Under the pieces are notes generated by a model, which had not been told where the DNA came from, did not search any database, and saw nothing but the letters and a program-made list of their open reading frames with translations. From positions 1 to 32,631 of the forward strand of contig CAMJMR010000001.1 in assembly GCA_946407095.1 (NCBI GenBank): DNA of 32,631 nucleotides, written 5' to 3'. The stretch is from an uncultured Selenomonadales bacterium. Its GTDB lineage: Bacteria; Bacillota; Negativicutes; Selenomonadales; Selenomonadaceae. Positions 1 to 7,491 of the stretch are shown here, in pieces (position 1 is the stretch's first letter; each line of letters starts with the position of its first letter). The position numbers and the translations under genes were made by a program.

Positions 1-2
1 TA

Positions 3-179
3 AGTAAGAAGTTAAAGCCGCACGGCTGGCAAGTATTGCCAAAACGGTGGATAGTAGAACGAACGTTTTCTTGGCTTAATCACTCTCGGCGACTCAGCAA
101 AGACTACGAGCTGACGGTTGCTTCTGCCGAGACCTTGATTAAGATTTCTCATATTCACACTTTGCTTAAACGTTTATGA
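3..179 (+). pseudogene. IS5-family transposase, C-terminal end (cut by window edge)
   Basis: An open frame runs in from the left edge and stops at 177-179, giving 58 residues. They contain the block [18 protein letters not shown] followed by RRLSKDYE, which is the conserved C-terminal signature (WxVERTFxWLxxxRRLxKDYE) of IS5-family DDE transposases. The Glu of VERTF would be the last acidic residue of the DDE triad. Only the 3' end is visible, so whether the upstream gene is intact cannot be told. No clear terminal inverted repeat follows; the bases just after the stop (about 181-193) are the only candidate right end. Family call is secure; the state of the gene is unknown. Confidence 0.75.
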
Positions 180-207
180 ACACTTGTTCTAAGATTAACC
201 GAATCGA

Positions 208-272
208 AGGGACGCGCCCGCCGCCACGACAGTTGACTTTGAGCCCTTTTGCTTAACGAACGAAAGGGCAAC
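208..272. repeat. Repeat family 3, uninterrupted copy
   Basis: This stretch contains a GC-rich lead (GGGACGCGCCCGCCGCC), then TTTGAGCCCTTTTGCTTA, then a closing arm, forming the hairpin GCCCTTT ... AAAGGGC (about 244-269). A second copy lies at 12179-12226, where it continues after the MITE at about 12471-12487. Lying just downstream of the DUF401 stop on the - strand, the hairpin could act in transcript ending, but no T-run follows it. Confidence 0.45.
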
Positions 273-275
273 CAC

Positions 276-1493
276 TCACCACGTTAAATAGGTGTACGCG
301 CTGAAAATCGTCAGCAAGACGACTTCGGCAAGCAACACGGGCTTCAACGTCGCAAGCAAGTCCGCCTTGAAGTAGTCAATCGTCACAATCAGGCAAACGT
401 GAGTCGGCGTCAACATTTGCCCTGCCACGCCGAACGCCATAGCCACGCCCGCCAAATTCAAATCGCCCGTGCCCATCGCCGCCACTATCGGCATGACTAT
501 CGCCACGTGCCCTTGACTCATGCCGGTCAAAATGCCGATTATCAGCGACACGCAAGCGATTATCACGGGGACGGGCAACGGCGACGCTTGGAAGGCGGCA
601 ACTATCTCGTTCAAAACTTCCGTCACGCTAAGCAGTTGGATAAAGTACAGGATACAGCAAATGTTGAGCGTCATCTTCCAATCGAATGCGCCGAGGAAAA
701 TTTCTTTGACGCCGACGCCGCGACCGACTGCCGCCAATACGAAAACCCATGCCGCCACGACCAGCCCCGTTGCCGCCGACGCGTTGAGCCCGCCGAACAC
801 CACGACCATAAACACCGACGCCACGGGCAACAATGCCAATATCAAACCGTTGCGCTCGTGACGAATCTCCGCCGCCGTTTCAGAAACTTTCTGCGCGGCG
901 GGTATTTTTATCGGGCGAATCAGAATCATCCAGCCGACCGCGATTGCCAAAATCGTCACCCAGCACAAGTGGCTTATAAACTCGCCGAACGTGACCTCCG
1001 CGATTGAACAAGCCATAATCATGCCGGGAATTATCGGGCTCGAAAACTCAAACAGATGCCGGAACCAAAAATTAATCGCCGCCTTGTGCTCTGGCGGCAA
1101 TTTTAAATTCTCGCTCAACTCCTGGACAATCGGCGCGGAAAAGCGTGCTCCGCCGACGCTCGGCAGCAAACCCAAAAACGCGGGCATCGCCGCCAATAAA
1201 ATCTTCACGTCCGAACACAGCCGCCGCAACGCTTTAACCATATCGGTCAGCGCGCCGCTCAAGCGCAATTCTATTTCCAGACACATCACGAAATACAGCG
1301 CGAAGATTATGTCGTAGGTGCGCGGCAACGTGAACGTTTCGTAGGCGGCTTGAAGCAAAGAAATTGGGCTCGCTGAACGCAGAGCCCAGATAAAAAGTCC
1401 GCTCGCCAACATGCAAACGCCGATTTGAATTTTGAAGCGCAACAGCACGATTATTATCAAAAGTGCCGTCGTCAAAAGCAAAAAGATATTCAA
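276..1493 (-). CDS. DUF401-family integral membrane protein (putative permease)
   Basis: The 405-residue product is almost entirely hydrophobic, with about ten predicted membrane spans. It has the conserved features I associate with the DUF401 family (AF0261 type): an N-terminal pair of helices, the GLLPSVGGARFSAP block, a HLFEFSSPIIPG block, and a C-terminal GMSQGHVAIVMPI stretch. These proteins look like transporters, but no substrate is established. The start is TTG at 1493, chosen because AAGGAAG lies 7 bases upstream and no good ATG exists before residue 28. That ribosome site overlaps the flagellin stop codon 12 bases upstream, so the gene is probably cotranscribed and perhaps coupled with flagellin. 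The pairing is unexpected; nothing visible ties the permease to motility. Confidence 0.75.
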   Translation of the reverse strand: MNIFLLLTTALLIIIVLLRFKIQIGVCMLASGLFIWALRSASPISLLQAAYETFTLPRTYDIIFALYFVMCLEIELRLSGALTDMVKALRRLCSDVKILLAAMPAFLGLLPSVGGARFSAPIVQELSENLKLPPEHKAAINFWFRHLFEFSSPIIPGMIMACSIAEVTFGEFISHLCWVTILAIAVGWMILIRPIKIPAAQKVSETAAEIRHERNGLILALLPVASVFMVVVFGGLNASAATGLVVAAWVFVLAAVGRGVGVKEIFLGAFDWKMTLNICCILYFIQLLSVTEVLNEIVAAFQASPLPVPVIIACVSLIIGILTGMSQGHVAIVMPIVAAMGTGDLNLAGVAMAFGVAGQMLTPTHVCLIVTIDYFKADLLATLKPVLLAEVVLLTIFSAYTYLTW

Positions 1494-1505
1494 GCAAAAA
1501 CTTCC

Positions 1506-2906
1506 TTACTCGCCCAGGTTGCCGATAAGCGACAAGACGTCCATGGGATTTTGATTCGCCTGCGCCAACATCGCCTGCGACGCTTGGCTTAAGACGTTGT
1601 ATTTCAAGTAGCCCGCCATTTCGGTAGCCATATCGGCATCGCGAATCACGGACTCGGCGGCTTGGTCGTCGGTGTATTCCGTCCGCAAATTCGTGGCCGT
1701 GCGCTCAAGGCGTGCGATAGCCGCGCCGATATCGCTTTGCTGGTCGAGGACTTTGGTCAAGACGTTGTCGAGGACGTTAATGGTAGCGTTGGCGTCCTCC
1801 TTCGTCGAAACGCTGATGATTGTGCCGTCCGAGCCCCGCAAGCCCAGAGCTTTGGTGCGCATGTCCGTCAAGGCGAATTTCGTTGCGAAGTTTGCATCCG
1901 CGCCGACTTGGAAGGACAAAGCCTGGTCGCCCGTTTGAGTTTCGCCGCGCTTGAGAAGTTTGAATTCTAGAGCGGCGTTGGCAGATTTTTTGACGTTGCC
2001 CTCCGAATCCATAATGCTGATTGAGTAGCCGCTAATTTCACTTGTCCTGCCGTCGGCTGAACGTATCGCCAAACTTGCGTTATCGTTCGGCGGGTAAAGT
2101 ATTCTGCCGAACTTGTCGGTATCCACGATGTCGCCTTTGAAGACGTAGTAGCCGGGCTTTTGGCTTGAGCTTACCTCACTAAGCGGAATACTTTCGCCGA
2201 AGTTCATGCTTCCCTCTTCGGATACGGAGCCGTTTCCTTCGTCGTCGTCCTCGTCGTCGTTGCCAAAAGTCATCAAGTCGCCTATTTTTTTATCGCCGAC
2301 GGTACCTTGAATGAGCTTTGTTTTGCCGTCGAAAACCCAAGACACCGTGTACTTGTCGTCGGATTGAATTTCCAATGAATCGCCGCTTTTGCTTTTCAAT
2401 GCCGTGAGCGCAGTTTCCGTAGTGACGTCTGCTGCCAGTTTGTCGTTGAAAACAACCGTATTCGTTTCGTAAAAGGCATTGTTGTGCGTGCCGTCAATCA
2501 GATATTTGTTGTTGAAGGTGATAAGGGCGTCTTCGTCAATCTGGTCGACGAGCTGGTCGAATTCCTTTTGAATCATGCGGCGGTCTTCGTCAGAGTTTGA
2601 ATCGTTGGCGGCTTCAATCGCTTTTTCCTTGAGTGTGCGGAGCGCGTCGATAATCTTTGCCACGGCACCTTCGGCGGTTTTCATCATGTTGGAGCCGTTT
2701 TGGGTATTGGAATGAGCCTGTTCGAGCGCGCGAATCTTTACGCGCATTTTTTCCGAAATGGCATAGGCTGCGGCGTCGTCCTGCGCGTCGCGAACCTTCA
2801 TGCCCGACGAAACTTTCATCAGGTGCTTGTGCGCCAGAGCTTGATTCTTGCCCATCAGATTTAGCGTCCGCGTTGCATCCATGTTGGTTTTCAATACCAT
2901 AGACAT
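1506..2906 (-). CDS. Flagellin
   Basis: The 466-residue product has the two conserved ends of flagellin. The N-terminal D0/D1 region (about residues 1-150) carries the LxKVSSGxKVRDAQDDAAAYAIS block, and the C-terminal D1/D0 region (about 380-466) ends in YNVLSQASQAMLAQANQNP. These helices polymerise into the filament core. The middle (about 160-370) is a variable surface domain with a very acidic run near residue 218. The start is the ATG at 2906, preceded by AAGGAGG about 9 bases away; an in-frame extension further upstream has no ribosome site. It is transcribed from a sigma70-like promoter at 2960-2987 and is followed closely by the DUF401 gene. No other flagellar genes are in the window. 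Call is secure; the allele name is not assigned. Confidence 0.93.
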   Translation of the reverse strand: MSMVLKTNMDATRTLNLMGKNQALAHKHLMKVSSGMKVRDAQDDAAAYAISEKMRVKIRALEQAHSNTQNGSNMMKTAEGAVAKIIDALRTLKEKAIEAANDSNSDEDRRMIQKEFDQLVDQIDEDALITFNNKYLIDGTHNNAFYETNTVVFNDKLAADVTTETALTALKSKSGDSLEIQSDDKYTVSWVFDGKTKLIQGTVGDKKIGDLMTFGNDDEDDDEGNGSVSEEGSMNFGESIPLSEVSSSQKPGYYVFKGDIVDTDKFGRILYPPNDNASLAIRSADGRTSEISGYSISIMDSEGNVKKSANAALEFKLLKRGETQTGDQALSFQVGADANFATKFALTDMRTKALGLRGSDGTIISVSTKEDANATINVLDNVLTKVLDQQSDIGAAIARLERTATNLRTEYTDDQAAESVIRDADMATEMAGYLKYNVLSQASQAMLAQANQNPMDVLSLIGNLGE

Positions 2907-2959
2907 TTGTAATTCCTCCTTGAACTGTCGTCCGTGACTTACTGCGATTCTTTTGGAAT

Positions 2960-2987
2960 ATTGTATCAAAAAAATTTAGCGCGTCAA
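2960..2987 (-). promoter_or_regulatory. Promoter of the flagellin gene (sigma70-like)
   Basis: On the - strand, -35 TTGACG (2987-2982), a 16-base spacer and -10 TACAAT (2965-2960) lie about 55 bases upstream of the flagellin ATG. I saw no TAAA-N15-GCCGATAA sequence of the flagellar sigma28 type. Confidence 0.6.
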
Positions 2988-2989
2988 TG

Positions 2990-3018
2990 AAAAAAGACGC
3001 CGACTTTTTGTCGACGCC
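2990..3018 (-). terminator. Terminator of the carbonic anhydrase operon
   Basis: On the - strand, GGCGTCGAC-AAAAA-GTCGGCGTC forms a 9-bp stem (two G-U pairs) followed by six T. It lies 22 bases after the carbonic anhydrase stop and immediately upstream of the flagellin -35 box, separating the two units. Confidence 0.75.
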
Positions 3019-3040
3019 CATAAATTTTTATCGTGCTGAA

Positions 3041-3610
3041 TCAATCTTGTTTATCAAGCAGTTCAAGCTTGCCGCTCCTGGGGTGGAACATCAGCCCGTG
3101 AACTTTAACGTCTTTCGGGATAAGCGGGTTGTCGCGCAGTTGCTTGACGACCTTGAGGACGTTTTCTTCGGGCTTTTGGAAGCTGTCAGTCCATTCGACG
3201 AGTTCCTTTTCAACCATCTTAATTGCGTCGGGCGAAATGCCGCGCTCCAACATGCCCGTCGTCAAGCTTTTGGAAGTCGTCTTAGCCATGCCGCATTCGT
3301 GGTGGCCGATAATCGCCACTTCTTGAACGCCCAATTCGTAAATGCAAACCAACAAGCTCCGAACCGTCGTGTCGAAGACGCCGTTCAAGCAGTTGCCGAC
3401 CGTCTTGATAATCTTCGCGTCGCCGCGCTTAATGCCCAGGGCAGGCTCAAGGAAATTGACGAGGCGCGTGTCCATGCAGGTGACGATTGCCAAATGTTTC
3501 TTCGGCAGCTTGCTGTCGTGATGGTCTTCGTGCTCGTAGGCTTTGTACTCTTCCGGCAGATTTGCGCAGAACTTTTCGTTCGTCTGAAGCATTTCATCAA
3601 TTACCGACAT
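3041..3610 (-). CDS. Beta-class carbonic anhydrase
   Basis: The 189-residue protein would interconvert CO2 and bicarbonate using zinc. The sequence shows the beta-class metal site: CMDTR with C45, D47 and R49, and HHEC with H103 and C106 (the HxxC pair). D47-R49 is the usual catalytic dyad. Length fits the short prokaryotic beta-class. The start ATG at 3610 has GGGGAGG upstream. It follows a small acidic protein gene by 39 bases, both read from the consensus promoter at 3919-3947, and ends at the terminator 2990-3018. In an anaerobe it probably supplies bicarbonate for carboxylation; that is inference. Confidence 0.92.
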   Translation of the reverse strand: MSVIDEMLQTNEKFCANLPEEYKAYEHEDHHDSKLPKKHLAIVTCMDTRLVNFLEPALGIKRGDAKIIKTVGNCLNGVFDTTVRSLLVCIYELGVQEVAIIGHHECGMAKTTSKSLTTGMLERGISPDAIKMVEKELVEWTDSFQKPEENVLKVVKQLRDNPLIPKDVKVHGLMFHPRSGKLELLDKQD

Positions 3611-3649
3611 TCAATTACCTCCCCAAAAATTTTCGGCGTCATTTACGAA

Positions 3650-3895
3650 TCAATTTTTTTCAAAGTCAACGTGACCAAGTTTGCGAATGAGAAAAAGCCC
3701 GTCCAGTTCCTCAACCTTTTCCTCAACGTCGAAATCGACATCGTCTTCGTAGTATTGGAAAAGGTCTTCGCTGGTCTTCGTCTCAATGTAAAGATAACGG
3801 TCGTCGTCCTCGTCCGTCGCCAAGCCGTAGCTGACAATTTCCGCCGCGTTGATGCGGTCTTCGCCGAGCTTGATAAAGCATTGCAAATTTTCCAT
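3650..3895 (-). CDS. Small acidic hypothetical protein
   Basis: An 81-residue soluble protein rich in Asp and Glu (runs such as DEDDD and YYEDDVDFDVEEKVEEL), with no signal peptide, membrane span or recognisable motif. The frame is believable because AAAGGAG and AAGGGA precede the ATG, a consensus promoter lies just upstream, and it sits 39 bases before carbonic anhydrase in the same direction. I do not recognise the family. First gene of a likely two-gene operon. Confidence 0.6.
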   Translation of the reverse strand: MENLQCFIKLGEDRINAAEIVSYGLATDEDDDRYLYIETKTSEDLFQYYEDDVDFDVEEKVEELDGLFLIRKLGHVDFEKN

Positions 3896-3918
3896 TCCCT
3901 TCGCTCCTTTCCGCCGTG

Positions 3919-3947
3919 ATTGTATATCCTTTCCGCGCCGCTGTCAA
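3919..3947 (-). promoter_or_regulatory. Consensus sigma70 promoter for the carbonic anhydrase operon
   Basis: On the - strand, -35 TTGACA (3947-3942), exactly 17 bases, then -10 TACAAT (3924-3919). Near-perfect match to the consensus, about 24 bases upstream of the small acidic gene. Confidence 0.8.
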
Positions 3948-3970
3948 AACTTTTGTTTACAATCTGCGCG

Positions 3971-4066
3971 GGTCGCTTTAAAAGCGACGGAACAGCTAGC
4001 GCGCCGTGCCACTCATAATTTAAATCTTATCGCCGCGCTTATACGCAATGCATGCGCATTTCTAGC
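3971..4066 (-). repeat. Repeat family 2, copy c
   Basis: Read on the - strand this matches the copies at 13696-13809 and 15841-15951: GCTAGAAATGCG, a GCGCGGCGAT block, GGCACGGCGCGCT, and a terminal palindrome GTCGCTTTTAAAGCGAC. It lacks the GGGTCAAGC hairpin module present in the other two. It lies just upstream of the carbonic anhydrase promoter. Confidence 0.7.
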
Positions 4067-4102
4067 TTCATAATTTTACCAACAGCCACTGAAAAAATAA
4101 TG

Positions 4103-4145
4103 CTCTGCCTTTGAACTTGCGGCGGAGGATTTTTTTTGCTATCAT
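4103..4145 (+). repeat. Direct repeat, left copy (terminator/promoter sequence)
   Basis: These 43 bases are identical to 6177-6219; similarity extends imperfectly for about 20 bases to the right, into a leader with a weaker ribosome site. The two copies bracket the IS remnant, amidase and recombinase scrap. One stem base pair present in the right-hand copy is lost here, so this terminator should be slightly weaker. Confidence 0.85.
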
Positions 4146-4184
4146 AAATGAAAATGTTTTGGGAGTGATATTTATCCTAAACTT

Positions 4185-4383
4185 GGCGAGAATACCCCCG
4201 CTTGCGGGGGATGAATCGCCGCTTGGCTTTGTAAACTGTAACAGATATATTTTCAATTGTGGAGGACTGCCACGTTAAAAAAGTGTATGCACGCATTCGT
4301 GCTTTGAACTAGCCTTTGAGAATAAGGACGCAAGTCAAACTTCTCATGAATCCCCCACCTCTTTAGGCGGGGGAGGTTCAACA
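4185..4383 (+). mobile_element. IS200/IS605-type right end with omega-RNA-like scaffold, no transposase
   Basis: Two hairpins are visible: CCCCCGC-TT-GCGGGGG at 4195-4210, and TCCCCC ... GGGGGA at 4351-4374 followed by GGTTCA. The second hairpin, preceded by a TGAGAA/TTCTCA pairing (about 4317-4346) and an AAGGACGCAAGT stretch, looks like the right end of TnpB-type IS605 elements, which also encodes the 3' part of the guide (omega/re) RNA. No tnpA or tnpB is present; the short frame before 4213 might be the last codons of a lost tnpB. Recognition is from memory of the family, without alignment. Confidence 0.55.
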
Positions 4384-4449
4384 ATGCCACACAAGCCTTT
4401 CTCAGTAGGGAAGGTTAAGTATTTTGACGTTTGTCAGAGGAGGTATAGC

Positions 4450-6048
4450 ATGAACAGATTTTTTTCAGGCAAGGCACTTTGTGCGTTCCTGGCAGGAGTG
4501 CTGATTACGCTCTTTGCATCAGGCGCAAGTGCAGTTTCTGCCAAGTCGAAGTTTTCGCAGGAAGAGCTGGCATACATGCCCGCCGTACAGCTCATAGAGC
4601 TGTTCAAAAAAGGCGAAACAACGCCTAGCGAAGTTTTGGAAGCACAGATTAGCCGTGTAAAGAAGTACAATGGCGAATACAACGTATCGCGCCGGGACTT
4701 GTTAAATGAGCTGGACACGTTCAACGCCGGCAAGGTCAATGCCATCACCTTCGACAACTTTGACGAGGCTAGGAAGCTGGCAAAGGAGGCCGATGAACGT
4801 TACCGGAAAGGCACTGCGCGCAGGCTTGAAGGGATTACCGTCGGCATCAAGGACGAGAATGAAGTCAAGGGCTGGCGCGTCGACTGCGCCTCCCTTATTC
4901 TGAAGGATACCGAGCCGAGCACCGCTGACGGCGCCATGATTCAGAAACTCCGCAAAGAGGGCGCGATATTTGTCTTCCAGACGACGGTACCCGAGCAGTA
5001 CCTCAGCCCCATGACATGGTCACGCCTCTACGGCGTCAGCCGCAATCCGTGGAACCTCTACTATGGCACAGGCGGGTCGTCCGGCGGGTCGGGCGCGGCG
5101 CTGGCCGCGGGCTTCTGCACGCTGGCCACCGGCTCCGACATGGGCGGCTCCATCCGCATTCCCTCTTCCATGAACGGGCTGTACGGTTTCAAGCCGCCGT
5201 TCGGCCGCGTCGCCACGTCGGACAACACCTACGAAACCTTGGGACCGATGGCCCGCACTTTTGCCGACATGGCGCTCATGCAGGACGTCATTGCCGGTCC
5301 CAGCCCGGAGGTTCATTCCACGATCAGACCCAAGCTGGACTATCCCCAGGAATACGCTCCGATTCGGGGGCAGAAGGTCGCCGTCGCCTACTGCAAAAAC
5401 TGGCTTCAGGGTGGTCTGAGCCAAGAATCCGACCATGCCATGGACACCACAGTCGCAGCACTGAAGAAGGCCGGAGCGCAGGTTGAACTGATAGAGCTCG
5501 ACTTCAACGCCGAAAGCTTCATGCCGACCTACTTCAAGGGGCTCATGTCGACAAGCATGTACGCCATTTTCGACGGTTTGGAGCAGCATCGCGACAAGTT
5601 CAGCTCATACGTGAAGAACCTGGAGACGTATGCAGGCAAGCTGACCCCGCAGGATCAGGTTAACGTAGAAATGATGCTGGCGAAGCTGCACTGGGACGTC
5701 CAGCAGAAGGTCTTCGAGAAGGGCTGCATCGCCCTGGTCATGCCCACGCTGGCAACGCCGCATTTTCCCGCCGATCTTGACGCGACGCCTGATAAAGCGG
5801 CCCAGGTGCAAGGGAAAAACTATTCCAGCACCAACCTTATGCTGACACCGATTTGGAATCTTGCCAGCAGATATCCGGTTGTGGATATGCCGGTCGAGCT
5901 TTCCGGCAAAAACGTTCCCGTGGGTGTGCAGATTGTCAGCAACACCTATGATGATTTGAATGCCTTCCGTGTGGCATACGCCCTGTCAAAAGTCATTGCT
6001 CCTCTCTATCAGGACGAGCGTTTCCCGGATTTCAGGAATGAAAAATAG
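4450..6048 (+). CDS. Secreted amidase-signature hydrolase
   Basis: A 532-residue amidase-signature enzyme that would hydrolyse an amide bond; the substrate cannot be told. The Ser-cisSer-Lys triad is intact: K134 (GIKDE), S210 (GGSSGGSG) and S234 (GSDMGGSIRIP), with the 24-residue spacing between the two serines usual for the family. Residues 1-30 are a Sec signal peptide (basic start, hydrophobic core, ASGASA), so it should act outside the inner membrane. The ATG at 4450 was chosen because AGAGGAGG lies just upstream and the signal peptide starts there; an upstream in-frame ATG at 4384 has no ribosome site. Spelling at its 5' end differs from neighbours, and it sits between a 43-bp direct repeat, an IS605 end and a recombinase scrap, suggesting acquisition. 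Confidence 0.88.
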   Translation: MNRFFSGKALCAFLAGVLITLFASGASAVSAKSKFSQEELAYMPAVQLIELFKKGETTPSEVLEAQISRVKKYNGEYNVSRRDLLNELDTFNAGKVNAITFDNFDEARKLAKEADERYRKGTARRLEGITVGIKDENEVKGWRVDCASLILKDTEPSTADGAMIQKLRKEGAIFVFQTTVPEQYLSPMTWSRLYGVSRNPWNLYYGTGGSSGGSGAALAAGFCTLATGSDMGGSIRIPSSMNGLYGFKPPFGRVATSDNTYETLGPMARTFADMALMQDVIAGPSPEVHSTIRPKLDYPQEYAPIRGQKVAVAYCKNWLQGGLSQESDHAMDTTVAALKKAGAQVELIELDFNAESFMPTYFKGLMSTSMYAIFDGLEQHRDKFSSYVKNLETYAGKLTPQDQVNVEMMLAKLHWDVQQKVFEKGCIALVMPTLATPHFPADLDATPDKAAQVQGKNYSSTNLMLTPIWNLASRYPVVDMPVELSGKNVPVGVQIVSNTYDDLNAFRVAYALSKVIAPLYQDERFPDFRNEK

Positions 6049-6156
6049 TATTTGGTGTTACCCAATGCGGCTGTGAGGTTCATCGCCGTCAACAACGGCG
6101 TGGGCAGCGACAACCAAGGCGAGAATAGAGCAAAGAAAATCAGTTGCGAAGTCTGA
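6049..6156 (+). pseudogene. Serine recombinase remnant
   Basis: The frame read as AAT GCG GCT GTG AGG TTC (from 6064) encodes VRFIAVNNGVGSDNQGEN, which resembles the RFIAVNDGVDxxxGEN block in the catalytic domain of large serine site-specific recombinases. It then runs into unrelated residues and a stop at 6154. No catalytic Ser region or DNA-binding domain is present, so at most about 18 codons survive. Its place between the amidase and the right direct repeat suggests the debris of a mobile element. The match is short, so confidence is moderate. Confidence 0.45.
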
Positions 6157-6172
6157 ACCGGACTAAAAAATT

Positions 6173-6211
6173 AATCCTCTGCCTTTGAACTTGCGGCGGA
6201 GGATTTTTTTT
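6173..6211 (+). terminator. Rho-independent terminator upstream of the rubrerythrin fusion
   Basis: AATCCTCTGCC (6173-6183) pairs with GGCGGAGGATT (6195-6205) around an 11-base loop, one G-U pair, followed by T8 overlapping the end of the stem. It overlaps the right direct repeat. Confidence 0.75.
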
Positions 6212-6219
6212 GCTATCAT
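6177..6219 (+). repeat. Direct repeat, right copy
   Basis: Identical over 43 bases to 4103-4145. It holds the terminator stem and the promoter of the gene at 6249, so this copy is the functional one for that gene. Confidence 0.85.
6191..6219 (+). promoter_or_regulatory. Promoter nested in terminator
   Basis: -35 TTGCGG (6191-6196), 17-base spacer, -10 TATCAT (6214-6219). The -35 box lies in the loop and right arm of the terminator hairpin. The leader then carries AGGAGAGGTG before the ATG at 6249. Confidence 0.5.
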
Positions 6220-6248
6220 GAATGAAAATTTTAGGAGAGGTGACGTAA

Positions 6249-7424
6249 ATGGACAGTAAGGTTTTATTCAACGTTCAATACGGGCTCTTCGTACTGAGCG
6301 CGAACGACGGCACCAAGGACAACGCTTGCATAATCAACACCGTGACGCAAGTGACTGCCGCGCCCATTACCAAGGACAGAATTTCAATCGCCGTCAACAA
6401 AAAAAATTTCACGCACGACATCATCGCCAAGACGAAAAAGTTCACCGTGTCGATAATTTCCGAAGCGGCGACGTTCGATTTGTTTAAGCACTTCGGCTTC
6501 CAAAGCGGCAAGGACGTCGACAAGTTCGCAACCTTCGACAAAGTTCAACGCACAGCCAACGGCACGCTTGCCATAACCGAGGGCACCAACTCCTACATAA
6601 GCGCGAACGTCATTCAGCAAGTCGAATTGGATTCGCATTCGATTTTCATCGCCGAGGTCGTCGACATGGAAAAACTTTCCGACGTCCCTTCGACGACGTA
6701 CAATTTCTACCAAGCGCACATCAAGCCCAAGCCTGCCGTCAAAGCCGAAGCGGGCAAAGTCAAATGGGTTTGCAAGATTTGCGGCTACGTCCACGAAGGC
6801 AACGAGCCTCCCGAATTCTGTCCGCTGTGCAAGCATCCTTCCACCGACTTTGAAAAGGTCGTAGAGGCCGCCGCGCCCGCGCAGGGCAAAAACAAATACG
6901 CTGGCACCAAGACCGAGAAAAATCTTTGGGAGGCGTTCGCGGGCGAAAGTCAAGCGCGCAACAAATACACCTACTACGCCTCCGTCGCCAAGAAAAACGG
7001 TTGCGAGCAAATTGCCGCGCTGTTCCTAAAGACCGCCGAGAACGAAAAGGAACACGCCAAGCTTTGGTTCAAGGCGTTGGGCGAACTGGGCACGCTGGAA
7101 GAAAATCTTTTGCACGCCGCCGACGGTGAAAATTTCGAGTGGACGGACATGTATCCGCGTATGGCGCGCGAGGCTGACGAGGAGGGCTTCCACGAACTTG
7201 CCGAGCAATTCAGAGGCGTCGCCGCAATCGAAAAGCACCACGAGGAACGCTATCGCAAACTGCTGAAGAACGTCGAGGCGCAGGAAGTCTTCAAGAAGGC
7301 GGGCGTCACCGTTTGGGAATGCAGGAATTGCGGTCACATCGTCGTTGGCACCAAGGCTCCCGACCTTTGCCCCGTTTGCCTCCACCCGCAAGCTTTCTTT
7401 GAAGTGAACGCCGAAAATTACTAA
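6249..7424 (+). CDS. Flavin reductase-rubredoxin-rubrerythrin fusion (putative peroxide/O2 reductase)
   Basis: A 391-residue three-part redox protein. Residues 1-160 are a flavin reductase-like split barrel (FMN binding), as in high-molecular-weight rubredoxin. Residues about 170-205 hold a rubredoxin-type iron site ([10 protein letters not shown] ... CPLC). Residues about 218-345 are the rubrerythrin four-helix diiron domain, with ligand-type glutamates in [22 protein letters not shown] and [10 protein letters not shown]. Residues about 355-382 form a second rubredoxin site (CRNCGH ... CPVC). By family knowledge the flavin domain takes electrons from NAD(P)H, passes them through iron sites, and the diiron centre reduces H2O2 or O2. 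One polypeptide would thus hold the whole chain. No signal peptide, so cytoplasmic. It has its own promoter and terminator. Confidence 0.9.
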   Translation: MDSKVLFNVQYGLFVLSANDGTKDNACIINTVTQVTAAPITKDRISIAVNKKNFTHDIIAKTKKFTVSIISEAATFDLFKHFGFQSGKDVDKFATFDKVQRTANGTLAITEGTNSYISANVIQQVELDSHSIFIAEVVDMEKLSDVPSTTYNFYQAHIKPKPAVKAEAGKVKWVCKICGYVHEGNEPPEFCPLCKHPSTDFEKVVEAAAPAQGKNKYAGTKTEKNLWEAFAGESQARNKYTYYASVAKKNGCEQIAALFLKTAENEKEHAKLWFKALGELGTLEENLLHAADGENFEWTDMYPRMAREADEEGFHELAEQFRGVAAIEKHHEERYRKLLKNVEAQEVFKKAGVTVWECRNCGHIVVGTKAPDLCPVCLHPQAFFEVNAENY

Positions 7425-7437
7425 TCGCTTACCATAA

Positions 7438-7477
7438 AAAAAATTTCCCCCGTCGACAAATCGGCGGGGATTTTTTT
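7438..7477. terminator. Bidirectional terminator
   Basis: An A-rich tract, then CCCCGTCGA-CAAA-TCGGCGGGG, then ATTTTTTT. It lies between the convergent rubrerythrin fusion (+) and cmk (-) and can serve both. Confidence 0.85.
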
Positions 7478-7491
7478 ATGCGGCAAAGATT

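Noticed and set aside
181-193. Right inverted repeat of the IS5-type element, or source of the MITE ends
   Set aside because: The sequence after the transposase stop does not match the MITE ends TAGGGWCTGTTGG, and the left end of the IS is outside the window, so no link can be shown.
2987-3919. 310-residue open frame on the + strand across carbonic anhydrase
   Set aside because: It is the shadow of two well-supported - strand genes with ribosome sites, promoter and terminator; no motif is seen in it.
4068-4256. 62-residue open frame on the - strand in the amidase island
   Set aside because: It spans the direct repeat and IS hairpin and has no ribosome site or recognisable protein feature.
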